This document shows, one piece after another, positions 34,465 through 43,009 of a stretch of 64,000 nt of DNA. A program made the translations under genes and the position numbers. Each line of letters begins with the position of its first letter. Position 1 is the first letter of the stretch. The notes beneath the pieces are model-generated. The model had not been told where the DNA came from, made no database searches, and saw only the letters and a program-made list of their open reading frames with translations. Source of the DNA: Halobacillus campisalis (GTDB taxonomy: Bacteria > Bacillota > Bacilli > Bacillales > Halobacillaceae); NCBI RefSeq assembly GCF_030345335.1, contig NZ_JAPVRC010000009.1, positions 1 to 64,000 on the forward strand, given 5' to 3'.

Positions 34465-35445
34465 ATGAGTGAAACATTTGATGTAATTGTCATTGGCGGA
34501 GGAACGACAGGGCTTTATACCGCATTTTATTGTGGGATGCGTGATATGAAAACAAAAGTGATTGAGTACCAGCCGCACCTAGGCGGTAAAGTTTCTTTCT
34601 TTTATCCAGAAAAAAAGCTTTATGACGTAGGTGGCTTTCCTGGTGTGACAGGAGAAGATTTGGTGGGGAATGTAGAGGAACAAGCGCTGAGTGTGCAGCC
34701 TGCTATTGTAACAGGGGAGAAGATTGAATCGATTGAGAAGCTTGAGGACGAGACCTTTGCCCTAACCTCCACGAACGGTGAAAAACATTATTCGAAATCA
34801 ATTATAGTGGCTTCAGGTTTAGGTTCCTTTGATATGCAGCCTTTGCAAGTGAAAGGCAGTGATGCCTATGAAGGCAAGCATATTCATTATACGATTCAGC
34901 AATTGAATCAGTACGCTGGGAAAAAAACAGCCGTCGTATCCGACAGCAGGGTAGGAATTGATTGGGCGTTAGCTCTAGAGAAAGTGGCTTCAGAAGTTCA
35001 CATCATTAATCATGGCAGTGATTTCAAATCAGTTTATGAACAGGATGTTGAGAAGCTGGAACAATCCTCGGTATATATCCACAGAAACTCGAAAGTAACA
35101 GAACTCACAGGGTCCTCAACTGAATTAAAGGGCTTGATTTTGAACGACGGTCAAGAAATTGAAGTGGATGATATTCTCGTATATGAAGGGTTGAAAATTG
35201 ATAAGAGTTTATATGACCAATGGGGGCTTTCTACAGATAAAGGACGTATCCCTGTAGAGAGTGATATGAGTACAAATATTAAGGGGATATATGCCGCTGG
35301 TGACGCTGTCGTTTATCCTCACAAAACGATGCTTATCGGCTCGGGCTTTTCTGAGGCTATGACGGCAGTCAACGGGGCAAAAAAACATATCGATCCTAAA
35401 GCTAAATCACAGGTGTATAGTACCGTGATCTATAAACATTCGTAA
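34465..35445 (+). CDS. Thioredoxin-reductase-like flavoprotein (FNR type 2, YcgT/YumC-like) with eroded NADPH site
   Basis: 326 residues. FAD site: VIVIGGGTTGLYTAFY (about 7-22) and GIYAAGDAV (about 272-280), both intact, with the Bacillus ferredoxin-NADP reductase segment LGGKVSFFYPEKKLYDVGGFPG (about 40-61). No CxxC redox pair, as in FNR type 2. The second Rossmann loop, usually GGGDSAVDWA, reads SDSRVGIDWA (about 156-165), and the NADPH-binding HRR is replaced by NHGSDF. So it may not use NADPH in the usual way. It is the last gene of a Fur-boxed permease operon, which suggests release of iron from an imported siderophore. Confidence 0.8.
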   Translation: MSETFDVIVIGGGTTGLYTAFYCGMRDMKTKVIEYQPHLGGKVSFFYPEKKLYDVGGFPGVTGEDLVGNVEEQALSVQPAIVTGEKIESIEKLEDETFALTSTNGEKHYSKSIIVASGLGSFDMQPLQVKGSDAYEGKHIHYTIQQLNQYAGKKTAVVSDSRVGIDWALALEKVASEVHIINHGSDFKSVYEQDVEKLEQSSVYIHRNSKVTELTGSSTELKGLILNDGQEIEVDDILVYEGLKIDKSLYDQWGLSTDKGRIPVESDMSTNIKGIYAAGDAVVYPHKTMLIGSGFSEAMTAVNGAKKHIDPKAKSQVYSTVIYKHS

Positions 35446-35452
35446 AGTAAAA

Positions 35453-35486
35453 TTAAAAACCGCCCAGGCAGGCGGTTTTTTTGTTA
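35453..35486. terminator. Bidirectional terminator after the flavoprotein gene
   Basis: AAACCGCC and GGCGGTTT pair around CAGGCA, with A-rich and T-rich flanks. It also serves the convergent DUF4385 gene. Confidence 0.88.
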
Positions 35487-35930
35487 TCTATAATTTTTTT
35501 GATGTTCCTTTTTTCTATTGAGGTACTCTTCATCTTCTCGAGCCTTTATCCATTTCTCTTCGAAAATTTTAGCGGATTCGGCTTTTTCTTCATCGATGTC
35601 CCTTTCGTTAACCTCGCCGTGCTTATTATATTTTTTCCCACCTTTATAATTGGCATAACGGCGAGAGCGGGTATACCCCATCTGAAGAAATTTCCTGGCC
35701 ATATCCATTCCAACAAAATCATCAGCTTTTTTATATTCAAGAAACATGTCATAAATTTTTTGTGAAGATTGTTCAGCGATCTTTGGGGTTTTGAATCTCC
35801 AATGTTCCAGGATTTCACTTTTATACGGTTCCACCATAAGTACCCCTTGTTCGCCGCGGCCGACACGGTATTTCTCAGGGTTTTTTCTGAAATCAATGTT
35901 TTTAAAGTCCATCGAGTAATCAAAAGCCAT
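35484..35930 (-). CDS. DUF4385 family protein
   Basis: 148 residues, very rich in Lys, Glu, Tyr and Arg, without membrane segments. The pattern FRKNPEKYRVGRGEQGVLMVEPYKSEILEHWRFK (about 14-47) and MARKFLQMGYTRSRRYAN (about 77-94) is that of DUF4385. The function is unknown; the basic Tyr-Arg region could bind nucleic acid, but this is speculation. It starts 15 bases after the glutaminase gene and may be co-transcribed. Confidence 0.8.
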   Translation of the reverse strand: MAFDYSMDFKNIDFRKNPEKYRVGRGEQGVLMVEPYKSEILEHWRFKTPKIAEQSSQKIYDMFLEYKKADDFVGMDMARKFLQMGYTRSRRYANYKGGKKYNKHGEVNERDIDEEKAESAKIFEEKWIKAREDEEYLNRKKEHQKNYR

Positions 35931-35945
35931 TCGTCTGCCCTCCTT

Positions 35946-36890
35946 TTACCTCGTGTTTTCTATGCCAAACATATTTAAGTTCAAGTCCTTCGAAAGCTTC
36001 TTGATTAATGCTCCGCCAGCCGTACTATTTCCTTTATCATCAATCGCTGGAGCTACAACGCCTATGCCCATCACACCAGGGACAGAGCCTATGATTGTGC
36101 CGGACACTCCACTTTTACATGGAAAGCCAACTTCAACAGCGTAATGTCCTGAAGCATTATACATTCCGGACGTCAGCATGATCGCTTTCACTGTGCGAAG
36201 GTGATGCGCTGGAATAAGGGTGTTGCCATCTGGGTCGATCCCGCCGCGCGCTAAAAACAAACCGACTCTGGCTAGATCTTCTGCACACATCATGACGGAA
36301 TTCATACGGAAATAAAGGTCGAGAGCTTCTTCCACATCGGTTACGATGGTGCCGGTGCTTTGCATAAAGTAAGCTAATGACCGGTTTCTCGCTCCATTAG
36401 CGATTTCCGACTTGTACACCGTTTCGTCCATTTGAAGCTCGTCATTTTCTGTGATATCTCTTAAAAACGTTAAATACCGATCAAATCTATTTTCAACGTT
36501 TTGACCTTTAATGAGCGAAGCAATGGAAATGGCACCTGCATTGATCATCGGATTGAACGGCTTATCGGAACCTGGAGCTTCCAAAGTGGAAATCGAGTTG
36601 AAAAAATCCCCCATAGGTTCCATCCCAACCGTTTGAAACACTCGTTCTTTTCCAAAGTCCTCGAGAGCCAGCATGAGCCCGATGATTTTCGACGTGCTTT
36701 GCATAGGTACATATTGATTGTAATCACCCGCGCGGTATATTTTGAAATCAGGGGTAATAATCGTGACCCCAAGCAATTCTTTCATCGTATCATCAAATGT
36801 GGGCAAGGCCGCGTTGACTGATCCGTTTGCAGCAAATGGTCTGCTATCCTCTATAGCTTCTTCAAGATATTGTGTACTTAGCTTAGTCAT
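35946..36890 (-). CDS. glsA: Glutaminase A
   Basis: 314 residues from the ATG at 36890, preceded by GGAGAA. A longer frame to 36971 adds 27 residues unlike the family. Beta-lactamase-like fold: the catalytic SxxK is in MQSTSKIIG (about 61-69), followed by EPMGDFFNS (about 91-99), NPMINAGAI (about 114-122) and FPCKSGVSGTI (about 253-263). It deaminates glutamine to glutamate and ammonia in the cytosol. In a halophile the glutamate may also serve as a compatible solute. The DUF4385 gene follows. Confidence 0.93.
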   Translation of the reverse strand: MTKLSTQYLEEAIEDSRPFAANGSVNAALPTFDDTMKELLGVTIITPDFKIYRAGDYNQYVPMQSTSKIIGLMLALEDFGKERVFQTVGMEPMGDFFNSISTLEAPGSDKPFNPMINAGAISIASLIKGQNVENRFDRYLTFLRDITENDELQMDETVYKSEIANGARNRSLAYFMQSTGTIVTDVEEALDLYFRMNSVMMCAEDLARVGLFLARGGIDPDGNTLIPAHHLRTVKAIMLTSGMYNASGHYAVEVGFPCKSGVSGTIIGSVPGVMGIGVVAPAIDDKGNSTAGGALIKKLSKDLNLNMFGIENTR

Positions 36891-36995
36891 AAAAGTTCTC
36901 CTTCGAAATGTAGTAGTTTTATGTACCCTGAATCTGGAGACACGTAAACTTGCTGATGTCCGCTTGGACACAGAACAAGCTTAAAGTAGATAGTA

Positions 36996-37029
36996 AAAAA
37001 AGGATAAGGCTTTTTCGCCTCATCCTTTC
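36996..37029 (-). terminator. Terminator of the cytochrome bd operon
   Basis: On the minus strand AAAGGATGAGGC and GCCTTATCCTTT pair around AAAAAG and are followed by a T-run. Confidence 0.85.
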
Positions 37030-38055
37030 CTATTGTTGTTTTAAGTACCTTTGGTCTTTTAAAAATAACCTCCAGAACAAAATGAAGGCAGGCACCAGGA
37101 TTGCAAAACCAGCCGCATATACGACCAACAATTTATAAAAAATCGATGGGTCTGTAAAACTGTCTGCTATTGTTAAATCAGGATAGATCAAATAAGGGAG
37201 ATGAGCCAACCCGTAAGCATATATGGCGATTCCATATTGAATAATGATGAAAGTCATGGCAAGACGGGCAAGTCCCTTACGGCCATGCTTTGATTTAATA
37301 TACAGCGAAGCGTAGCCCAGAATGAAGAATGCAACAGACAAACCGAACCAGACAGGATTGGCTTCTATATTGTCTACGATCCAGGAAGCTTCTTCAGGCA
37401 TCGTTCCAATTGTCAGCATCGCAATAGCTATTGAAATGGGACCCAGCCATAAAGCATGCTTGCGGTACGTATGATAAGCAGACCAATCCTCTGCTTCCTT
37501 AGAATAATCCATAAGAAAGACAGCGGAGATGAACAGTTCTGTAGTCAATCCGAACGCGATGTGCATGTACAAGGTAGGGTGCGCCAGCAATTTTCCGTAA
37601 AGCAGCTGAGGGTAATCATCGACGAATTCGACAAACCCCCCGAGCGTAATGGGAAGCATACTGACTAAAAGAGCGGGAATGATCAGGCCTGTGATACCTG
37701 AAGTTATTCTTAGGATATTTTGATATCTATTGGCGTGATTGGCGAAGACCATAAACGTCGTACGAATGGTCAATAGCAACAGACCCAGCCCTACAGGAAC
37801 GAGCAGCAAACTGCTTAGCATCGTCGTAGCGAATGGGAAAAAACTGACAAGTGCTACGACGAAAATAACAAAAAACACGTTTGTCACTTCCCACGTAGGT
37901 GATAGGAAACGGTTCGCAATCTGTCCTGCGTTGGTACGGTCATCTTTTCCGTAGATCATCCCCCAGAATCCTGCGCCGAAATCTAAAGAGCCAAGCATGG
38001 CATAAATGAATAAAAGGCTCCATAAAATTGTAATAGCGAGCGTAGATGCTTCCAA
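37030..38055 (-). CDS. cydB: Cytochrome bd-type quinol oxidase subunit II (CydB/YthB)
   Basis: 341 residues with eight or nine hydrophobic helices. Typical subunit II features: SLDFGAGFWGMIYG (about 23-36), RFLSPTWEVTNVFFVIF (about 49-65) and YGKLLAHPTLYMHIAFGL (about 152-169). It does not bind haem itself but stabilises subunit I. It follows cydA after 85 bases and ends in a terminator. The pair most resembles the YthAB/cyanide-insensitive branch, which has a short quinol loop. Confidence 0.9.
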   Translation of the reverse strand: MEASTLAITILWSLLFIYAMLGSLDFGAGFWGMIYGKDDRTNAGQIANRFLSPTWEVTNVFFVIFVVALVSFFPFATTMLSSLLLVPVGLGLLLLTIRTTFMVFANHANRYQNILRITSGITGLIIPALLVSMLPITLGGFVEFVDDYPQLLYGKLLAHPTLYMHIAFGLTTELFISAVFLMDYSKEAEDWSAYHTYRKHALWLGPISIAIAMLTIGTMPEEASWIVDNIEANPVWFGLSVAFFILGYASLYIKSKHGRKGLARLAMTFIIIQYGIAIYAYGLAHLPYLIYPDLTIADSFTDPSIFYKLLVVYAAGFAILVPAFILFWRLFLKDQRYLKQQ

Positions 38056-38140
38056 ATTCAGCCTCCTCCTTTCTGATGAGATTGTTATCCCTGAAACTGC
38101 ATCTTACTTATAGGTGAGAGTGATAAGTATTGGGCAGATG

Positions 38141-39466
38141 TCATTGTGCAGCCAGGTCCTTCTCGACAGGGTTTCTTTTGAAGTAGTACCTCATTACAAA
38201 CCCGGTGACGAATAATAAAACGACATATAAAGTCAAAAAAGTGAAAAGCAATATGCTGACACTGCTTGATTTAGTAGCAGCATCGGCTGTAGGCAGGACG
38301 TCCGTAATCGTCCAAGGCTGACGCCCAATGCAGCTGAAGCACCACCCAGCTTCTATGGCAATGACGGATAACGGCCCGCCCACAACGAGAAGGCCAAGCA
38401 TCCAGCCAGGAAAATCTTTTTTTAATACAACCTTCCAAAAAAGAGCTAGAAAAGATAGGGCGATTAATAATGTACCTATGCCGACCATCACATTGAACAA
38501 AATGTGGACATATAGCGGCGGCCATAGTTCTTCAGGGAATTCATTCAAACCGATTACTTCCGTATCGAATCTGTCTCCTGCAAGAAAACTTAGAGCGTAC
38601 GGTATTTCAATGGCATATTTCACTCTTCCATCTTCCAAAGAGGTGTAACCTCCGACAGATAGTGGTGCGTATGTCGTCGTTTCAAACAATCCTTCCGCGG
38701 CTGCTAACTTTCTAGGGTTTTGTTCGTGCAGCATTTGTGCGGTTTCGTGTCCGTTGATCGCTGTGCCTAATGACATGGCGGCTCCTAAATATAAGGAAAT
38801 CATAAGAGCTTTCTTATGGTAGGCCCGTTCTTCATTTGATATATGACGTTTCATTAATCGTATGGCTGCAATAGAAGCCACAAGAAACGCCACGGTCATG
38901 TAAGCTGACAGTGTGACGTGTATAGCTGTCACGACGAAGCTTGGGTTGAAAAAAGCTTCCATTACATTCACATTTATAATGGCTCCCGATTCAGTCATTT
39001 CAAAGCCAGCCGGGGTGTTCATCCAGGCATGGACATCGGTAATTAAGATCGCAGAAGCGGTTGCCCCCATCGCAACAAAGAAGATACTTAATACACGAAG
39101 ACCTTGAGGGAGACGATCAGCAGCATACAAATAAATCGACATAAAAACGGCTTCAATCAAGAAAGCGAATATTTCTAACTGAAAGGGAAGGGATATGACC
39201 TGCCCGACAATTTCCATGAAATTCGGAAAAAGCAAGGATAGCAGCACGGCTACAATGGTACCTGATGCAATCGACACAGCTAACAGTATGGCAAAACCTT
39301 TCGTCCATCGTCTGGCCATTAAAGCATAATCTTTATCCTTCTTGATCCAATACATGATCTCAGCGAGTATGATCATAATGGGGAGGCCGACACCAATTGT
39401 TGCATAGATGATGTGAAAACCCATTGACGACCCGAACAAGACTCGAGACATGACTACAATATCCAT
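38141..39466 (-). CDS. cydA: Cytochrome bd-type quinol oxidase subunit I (CydA/YthA)
   Basis: 441 residues with nine hydrophobic helices. His18 in MGFHIIYA is the expected haem ligand near the N-terminus; His in AIHVTLSA (about 191-198) is the second. GRQPW (about 391-395) is the quinol-oxidase motif. The quinol loop is short, as in YthA and CioA proteins, rather than the long E. coli type. It reduces oxygen to water with quinol electrons in the cytoplasmic membrane and works at low oxygen. First gene of cydAB. Confidence 0.9.
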   Translation of the reverse strand: MDIVVMSRVLFGSSMGFHIIYATIGVGLPIMIILAEIMYWIKKDKDYALMARRWTKGFAILLAVSIASGTIVAVLLSLLFPNFMEIVGQVISLPFQLEIFAFLIEAVFMSIYLYAADRLPQGLRVLSIFFVAMGATASAILITDVHAWMNTPAGFEMTESGAIINVNVMEAFFNPSFVVTAIHVTLSAYMTVAFLVASIAAIRLMKRHISNEERAYHKKALMISLYLGAAMSLGTAINGHETAQMLHEQNPRKLAAAEGLFETTTYAPLSVGGYTSLEDGRVKYAIEIPYALSFLAGDRFDTEVIGLNEFPEELWPPLYVHILFNVMVGIGTLLIALSFLALFWKVVLKKDFPGWMLGLLVVGGPLSVIAIEAGWCFSCIGRQPWTITDVLPTADAATKSSSVSILLFTFLTLYVVLLFVTGFVMRYYFKRNPVEKDLAAQ

Positions 39467-39540
39467 TACGTCACCTCATAGTTTCTGTTTCACAAATATA
39501 TCTAGAATCATCCTGTCCTAAATGAAATGAAAATAAACAT

Positions 39541-39572
39541 AAAAAAACCTGCAGTCTACGAAGCTGCAGGTG
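39541..39572 (-). terminator. Terminator of the methyltransferase pseudogene
   Basis: ACCTGCAG and CTGCAGGT pair around a 9-base loop; the minus-strand exit is TTTTTTT. Confidence 0.85.
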
Positions 39573-39576
39573 ATGA

Positions 39577-40341
39577 TTATTTTTGGCAAAGAACCATCCA
39601 TTCATCAATGGTGAATTCAGTAATCTGATCTCCATCTCTTTGTATATTAAAATGTTCTCTATGGGATTCAGAGGCTTTCAGAAAATAATCTTGTACAGCC
39701 CGTACGCCTTTCTCGTCCGTGGTGCGGCGGGCCCACTCAGGAAAAGGCAGCTTTTTCTTCCTTGAAAGATCATTGATTAAGGAAAGTTTATGCTTGTTCA
39801 ATAACGTCTTCCATTCAGAGATTTGTAAAGCTCGACAGTGACTTGGGTCACGCATTTTTTCAAATGTATTGTAAAAGCGGTCAAGTTCTCTATCTTCCGC
39901 AGCTACATTATCAATCATTAAGAACTGGCCGCCCGTCTTTAGAACTCTTTAGACTTCCTTAATAAATAGAGCAGGTTCGGGGAAGTGGTGAGGGGCGATG
40001 CGACATGTTACGGCATCGAAAGTTTCTTCAATAAAAGGCAATTCTTCTGCGTCCGCTGCGACATAATGAATATTTGGAAATCCCTTTAAGTGACTGGCTG
40101 TGTTTGCAAGCATTTCTTTTGTAAGGTCTGTAGCGAAGACGGTTTGCACAGCAGGACTGAGCTGCCTGGCAACGTGCCCGCCCCCGGTAGCGATATCAAG
40201 GACATTCCATTCGGATTTCGGTTTCAGCCACTCAGTAATCAAATCCAGATCAGTTTGGTTATTATGTGTAGCGCTCGTAAAATAAGACTCTTTATTTTTT
40301 GAGAAGGTTTCCTGAACCTTACGTTTAATAGAGTCAGACAT
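39577..40341 (-). pseudogene. Class I SAM methyltransferase interrupted by one in-frame stop
   Basis: The N-terminal part (from ATG 40341, with AGGTG upstream) has the SAM-binding motif VLDIATGGGHVARQL and AADAEELPF, ending in FIKEV. A TAA at 39949-39951 follows. The same frame then continues without shift as RVLKTGGQFLMIDNV and runs to a normal C-terminus at 39577. Relatives read KEVYRVLKPGG here, so a Tyr codon (TAT or TAC) appears to have become TAA. The joined protein would be about 254 residues, a UbiE/YcgJ-like enzyme of unknown substrate. A recent nonsense mutation or a sequencing error fits. Confidence 0.85.
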
Positions 40342-40451
40342 TATACGCACCTGCTTTCATTTTGATGAGGTACTTTTATTATACGTGAGGTGGTGTGATA
40401 AGAAGAATACCGAATAATGATCACAAATGATAAGTTGAATTTATATAAATG

Positions 40452-40530
40452 GCTATGTTAAAGGTGGATGTTGAATTGATAAGTGAGTTATTCAACAATA
40501 TGGCAGGATAGTGGAAGACTCGTTTTCAAG
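40452..40530 (+). repeat. End segment of a composite repeat
   Basis: GGCTATGTTAAAGGTGGATGTTGAATT, then GAGTTATTCAACAATATGGCAGGATAGTGGAAGACTCG. It is the inverse of 53225-53292 with modest divergence. It directly precedes family A pieces at 40561. Confidence 0.65.
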
Positions 40531-40560
40531 ATAGTCTGGGTTCGTTGCCGTATTGAGAGT

Positions 40561-40640
40561 CAGGGGTTGTTGTGAAGCTACTCGCTTTCCTGTGGGGGAA
40601 GTGGCGAGGTTCCTCGGGGTTGCAGCACTGTGGGATCTTT
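40561..40640 (-). repeat. Family A repeat, GGCGAG subtype, truncated copy 9
   Basis: GAAGCTACTCGCTTTCCTGTGGGGGAAGTGGCGAGG, then CCTCGGGGTTGCAG and TGTGGGATC. It is the inverse of copies 8 and 13, but lacks the second half. It breaks off where the boundary GTTCCGTCA of the next copy begins. Confidence 0.75.
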
Positions 40641-40643
40641 GCT

Positions 40644-40811
40644 GTTCCGTCATCATGATGAGTGGAAGGTGGTTTTAGGAATGGACTCGCTTTCCGTGGG
40701 AGTGCGGTGAGCTTCCTCAGGCTGCCGCCTTCCGGGATCTCACCAATCACTCTCTTCCCACAGGAGTCTCGCCCATTCCTAAAACCACCTAACGTATATT
40801 CTTGACGGAAC
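40644..40811 (-). repeat. Family A palindromic repeat, copy 10
   Basis: The outermost arms are GTTCCGTCA (40644-40652) and TGACGGAAC (40803-40811). The inner arms AGGTGGTTTTAGGAATGG and CCATTCCTAAAACCACCT are perfect complements. The core has GCTTTCCGTGGGAGTGCGGTGAG, GGGATCTCACC and TCCCACAGGAGTCTCG. Confidence 0.9.
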
Positions 40812-40864
40812 TAAGACATGAGAAGCAAAAACTCTCTGGTACCAACGTTCCCTACCCACCCTTT

Positions 40865-41190
40865 CATTATGAAGCGACTGCCCCGATCTCATCTCACCCG
40901 CGTGTTCGAGCTTCGACGCTTAGCGGGTTAACGATACTTCCATTATTTCTGTACGATAAGTCAACATCTAATCACGCCGTTCTTCGTGTTTCCTATATCT
41001 CCGACAGCTCAGTCCAGTCCATACGCCGTTGACCAAAGCGCTTCCGCTTTTACCAAGGGAGTCTCGCAGCTTCCCAACCACCCCAGTCAAAATGGAATGA
41101 ACGAACCCCTTTTCCAGAAGGAGCGACTGCCCCATATTCTGACACATGGAAATGTTGCGTTCTATAGAAGACCTTTCAGCGGGACACTTG
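40865..41190 (-). repeat. Family B repeat, copy 3
   Basis: The conserved stretch 40905-41082 is the inverse of the copies at 6862 and 52852: GCAGCTTCCCAACC, CTTCCGCTTTTACC, ACGCCGTTGACC, CAGTCCAGTCCATAC, TTCTTCGTGTTTCC and AAGTCAACATC. Its side beyond the GGGGTT-like border (41083-41190) also resembles the left flank of copy 1, including ACACTTGTT. Confidence 0.72.
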
Positions 41191-41265
41191 TTACGAGAAT
41201 CAGCAACATAAAAAACGCGATTGCTTTTTTCTTAATGTGCCTTATAACCTCATGAGCTGACATGC

Positions 41266-41524
41266 TGCAACGGAAGTTTTCGTTACACTTAATCATCGCA
41301 AAGAGCTCCGGGAAATTGCGAGACTCCTGTGGGAAAAGAGTGCTTGGTGAGACCCCACAGAGCGTCAGCTCGAGGAGGCTCACCGCGCTCCCACGGAAAG
41401 CGAGTGATTTCCCGGAGCTCTACACACTATCAAACATAACGGAAACAGCCCTGATATCTCGAAACTGAGTCTTCCACTAAAGGGAGCTTATAAGAATATC
41501 AACACGGAACTTTAACAAAGCCAT
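41266..41524 (+). repeat. Family A palindromic repeat, copy 11, with terminal segment
   Basis: Arms: GTTTTCGTTACACTTAATC and CAAACATAACGGAAAC outside; AGAGCTCCGGGAAATT and ATTTCCCGGAGCTCT inside. The core includes GAGACTCCTGTGGGA, GGTGAGACCCC, GAGGCTCACC and TCCCACGGAAAGCGAG. The right side continues TCTCGAAACTGAGTCTTCCACTAAAGGGAGCTTAT and ends in ATCAACACGGAACTTTAACAAAGCC. This right flank is shared with copy 2 (486-550). Confidence 0.88.
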
Positions 41525-41529
41525 ATAAA

Positions 41530-41562
41530 AAGAAAAACCGCCAGTGGTCAACTGACGGCTGA
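41530..41562 (-). terminator. Terminator of the potassium transporter gene
   Basis: On the minus strand CCGTCAGT and ACTGGCGG pair around TGACC and are followed by TTTTTCTTTT. Confidence 0.8.
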
Positions 41563-41565
41563 AAG

Positions 41566-42894
41566 TCATCCGGTCATTACATCTTCGTGCGGGTATTTAA
41601 CAGGATCCGGCGTACTTTTCGCGAAAGCAAAAGCAAAAGTGAGCGGCCCTAATTTTCCGATAAGCATCGTCATAATGAGCACAACTTTCCCAATTAACGT
41701 TAAGTCTCCCGTCAACCCCATCGATAACCCTACCGTCCCGAATGCGGATACACACTCAAAAAGAATAGTTAGAAAAGAAGCATCTTCGGTCAGATTCAGT
41801 ACAAAAACGGATACGATAATAACGCCTATACTTCCGATCGTAAGAGCTAGTGCGCGCATGACGAGGAAAGGCCTGATGCTCCTATGGTAAAGCACGACAT
41901 TGTCTTTTTCCTTAAAGACGGCGAACGTCGCTAACAGGATAATAAGGGCAGTGGACAGTTTTACTCCTCCTGCGGTCGAAGCACTCCCTCCTCCTATGAA
42001 CATGAGCGTGATGATATAAAAGAGGGAAGACTCCTCCATTTGGCCGATATCGATCGAGTTGAAACCAGCGGTACGGGGAGTTACGGCCTGGAAATAGGAT
42101 GCCAGCCATTTTCCACTTGAAGACATGTCAGCCAGCGTGTCAGGATTATTGTATTCAAGTACGAAAATTATAATCAAGCTGAACACATTTATAGAAAATG
42201 TGCCGACAAGCATGATCTTAGTGTGCAACGAAAGGTGTTGGAATTGTTTTTTATTCCAAAGGTCGAATACTACAGTGAAACCAATTCCTCCGATGATAAA
42301 CAAAAAAGAAATGACAATATTTACTACAGGGTCAGTTACGTAACCAGATAAGCTGTCAGACCATATAGAGAATCCCGCATTGTTGAAAGCAGAGACAGCA
42401 TGAAAGACACTGGTGTAGATGCCATCCCTCCAACCCATTTCCGGCACCCACCTGAGGGAAAGAAAAACGATAGCAATGAGTTCAACAGAAAGAGAGAAAA
42501 TCAGCAATCTTTTTATTAAGAAAATCAACCCGCCGATCGAGGTCTGATTCATAGCTTGTTTAATAAGTAACCGCTCTTTAATACCAATCTTCTTACCTAA
42601 TACCATATAAATGAGAACGGCAAAAGTCATAATCCCTAAGCCGCCCACTTGAATCAATACCATGATGATACTTTCTCCAAAGGTGGTGTAAACGGATCCG
42701 GTATCTACCACTACCAGTCCTGTTACAGTCATGGCGGATGTAGCCGTGAATAATGCATCGATAAAAGAGATATCTTCTTCGGTTGCCACTGGCAGTAATA
42801 AAAAGAGCGTTCCAAAAAAGATAGCTACAGCAAACACGAGAATTAAAGATTGAGGTGGACTCAAATGGACGAAACGTTTCTTCAACAACATCAC
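41566..42894 (-). CDS. Ktr/Trk-type potassium channel subunit (KtrB/KtrD-like)
   Basis: 442 residues with about ten hydrophobic segments arranged as four M1-P-M2 units. The selectivity-filter glycines are in SAMTVTGL (about 53-60), SAFNNAGFS (about 168-176), VTPRTAGFNS (about 284-293) and SAFGTVGLSMG (about 389-399). It conducts potassium, probably with sodium, and should work with a KtrA/KtrC-type regulator, whose gene is not in this window. Potassium uptake is central to osmotic balance in halophiles. Confidence 0.9.
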   Translation of the reverse strand: MMLLKKRFVHLSPPQSLILVFAVAIFFGTLFLLLPVATEEDISFIDALFTATSAMTVTGLVVVDTGSVYTTFGESIIMVLIQVGGLGIMTFAVLIYMVLGKKIGIKERLLIKQAMNQTSIGGLIFLIKRLLIFSLSVELIAIVFLSLRWVPEMGWRDGIYTSVFHAVSAFNNAGFSIWSDSLSGYVTDPVVNIVISFLFIIGGIGFTVVFDLWNKKQFQHLSLHTKIMLVGTFSINVFSLIIIFVLEYNNPDTLADMSSSGKWLASYFQAVTPRTAGFNSIDIGQMEESSLFYIITLMFIGGGSASTAGGVKLSTALIILLATFAVFKEKDNVVLYHRSIRPFLVMRALALTIGSIGVIIVSVFVLNLTEDASFLTILFECVSAFGTVGLSMGLTGDLTLIGKVVLIMTMLIGKLGPLTFAFAFAKSTPDPVKYPHEDVMTG

Positions 42895-42965
42895 CGGCTG
42901 TCCTATAGAATGTTATTATTATAATCCAGTGGATTAGAAATAAAATAGGACTAAAGTAACGTTAG

Positions 42966-43005
42966 TAAAAAAAGCCTGCAGAGAAGTGAAGTTCTCTGCA
43001 AGCTA
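42966..43005 (-). terminator. Terminator of the glucoamylase-like gene
   Basis: GCxTGCAGAGAA and TTCTCTGCAxGC pair around GTGAAG; the minus-strand exit is T-rich. Confidence 0.85.
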
Positions 43006-43009
43006 AACC

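Noticed and set aside
40526-41468. Frames of 68-89 codons in the repeat cluster
   Set aside because: They run through truncated and nested repeats, and none has a start with a suitable ribosome site.
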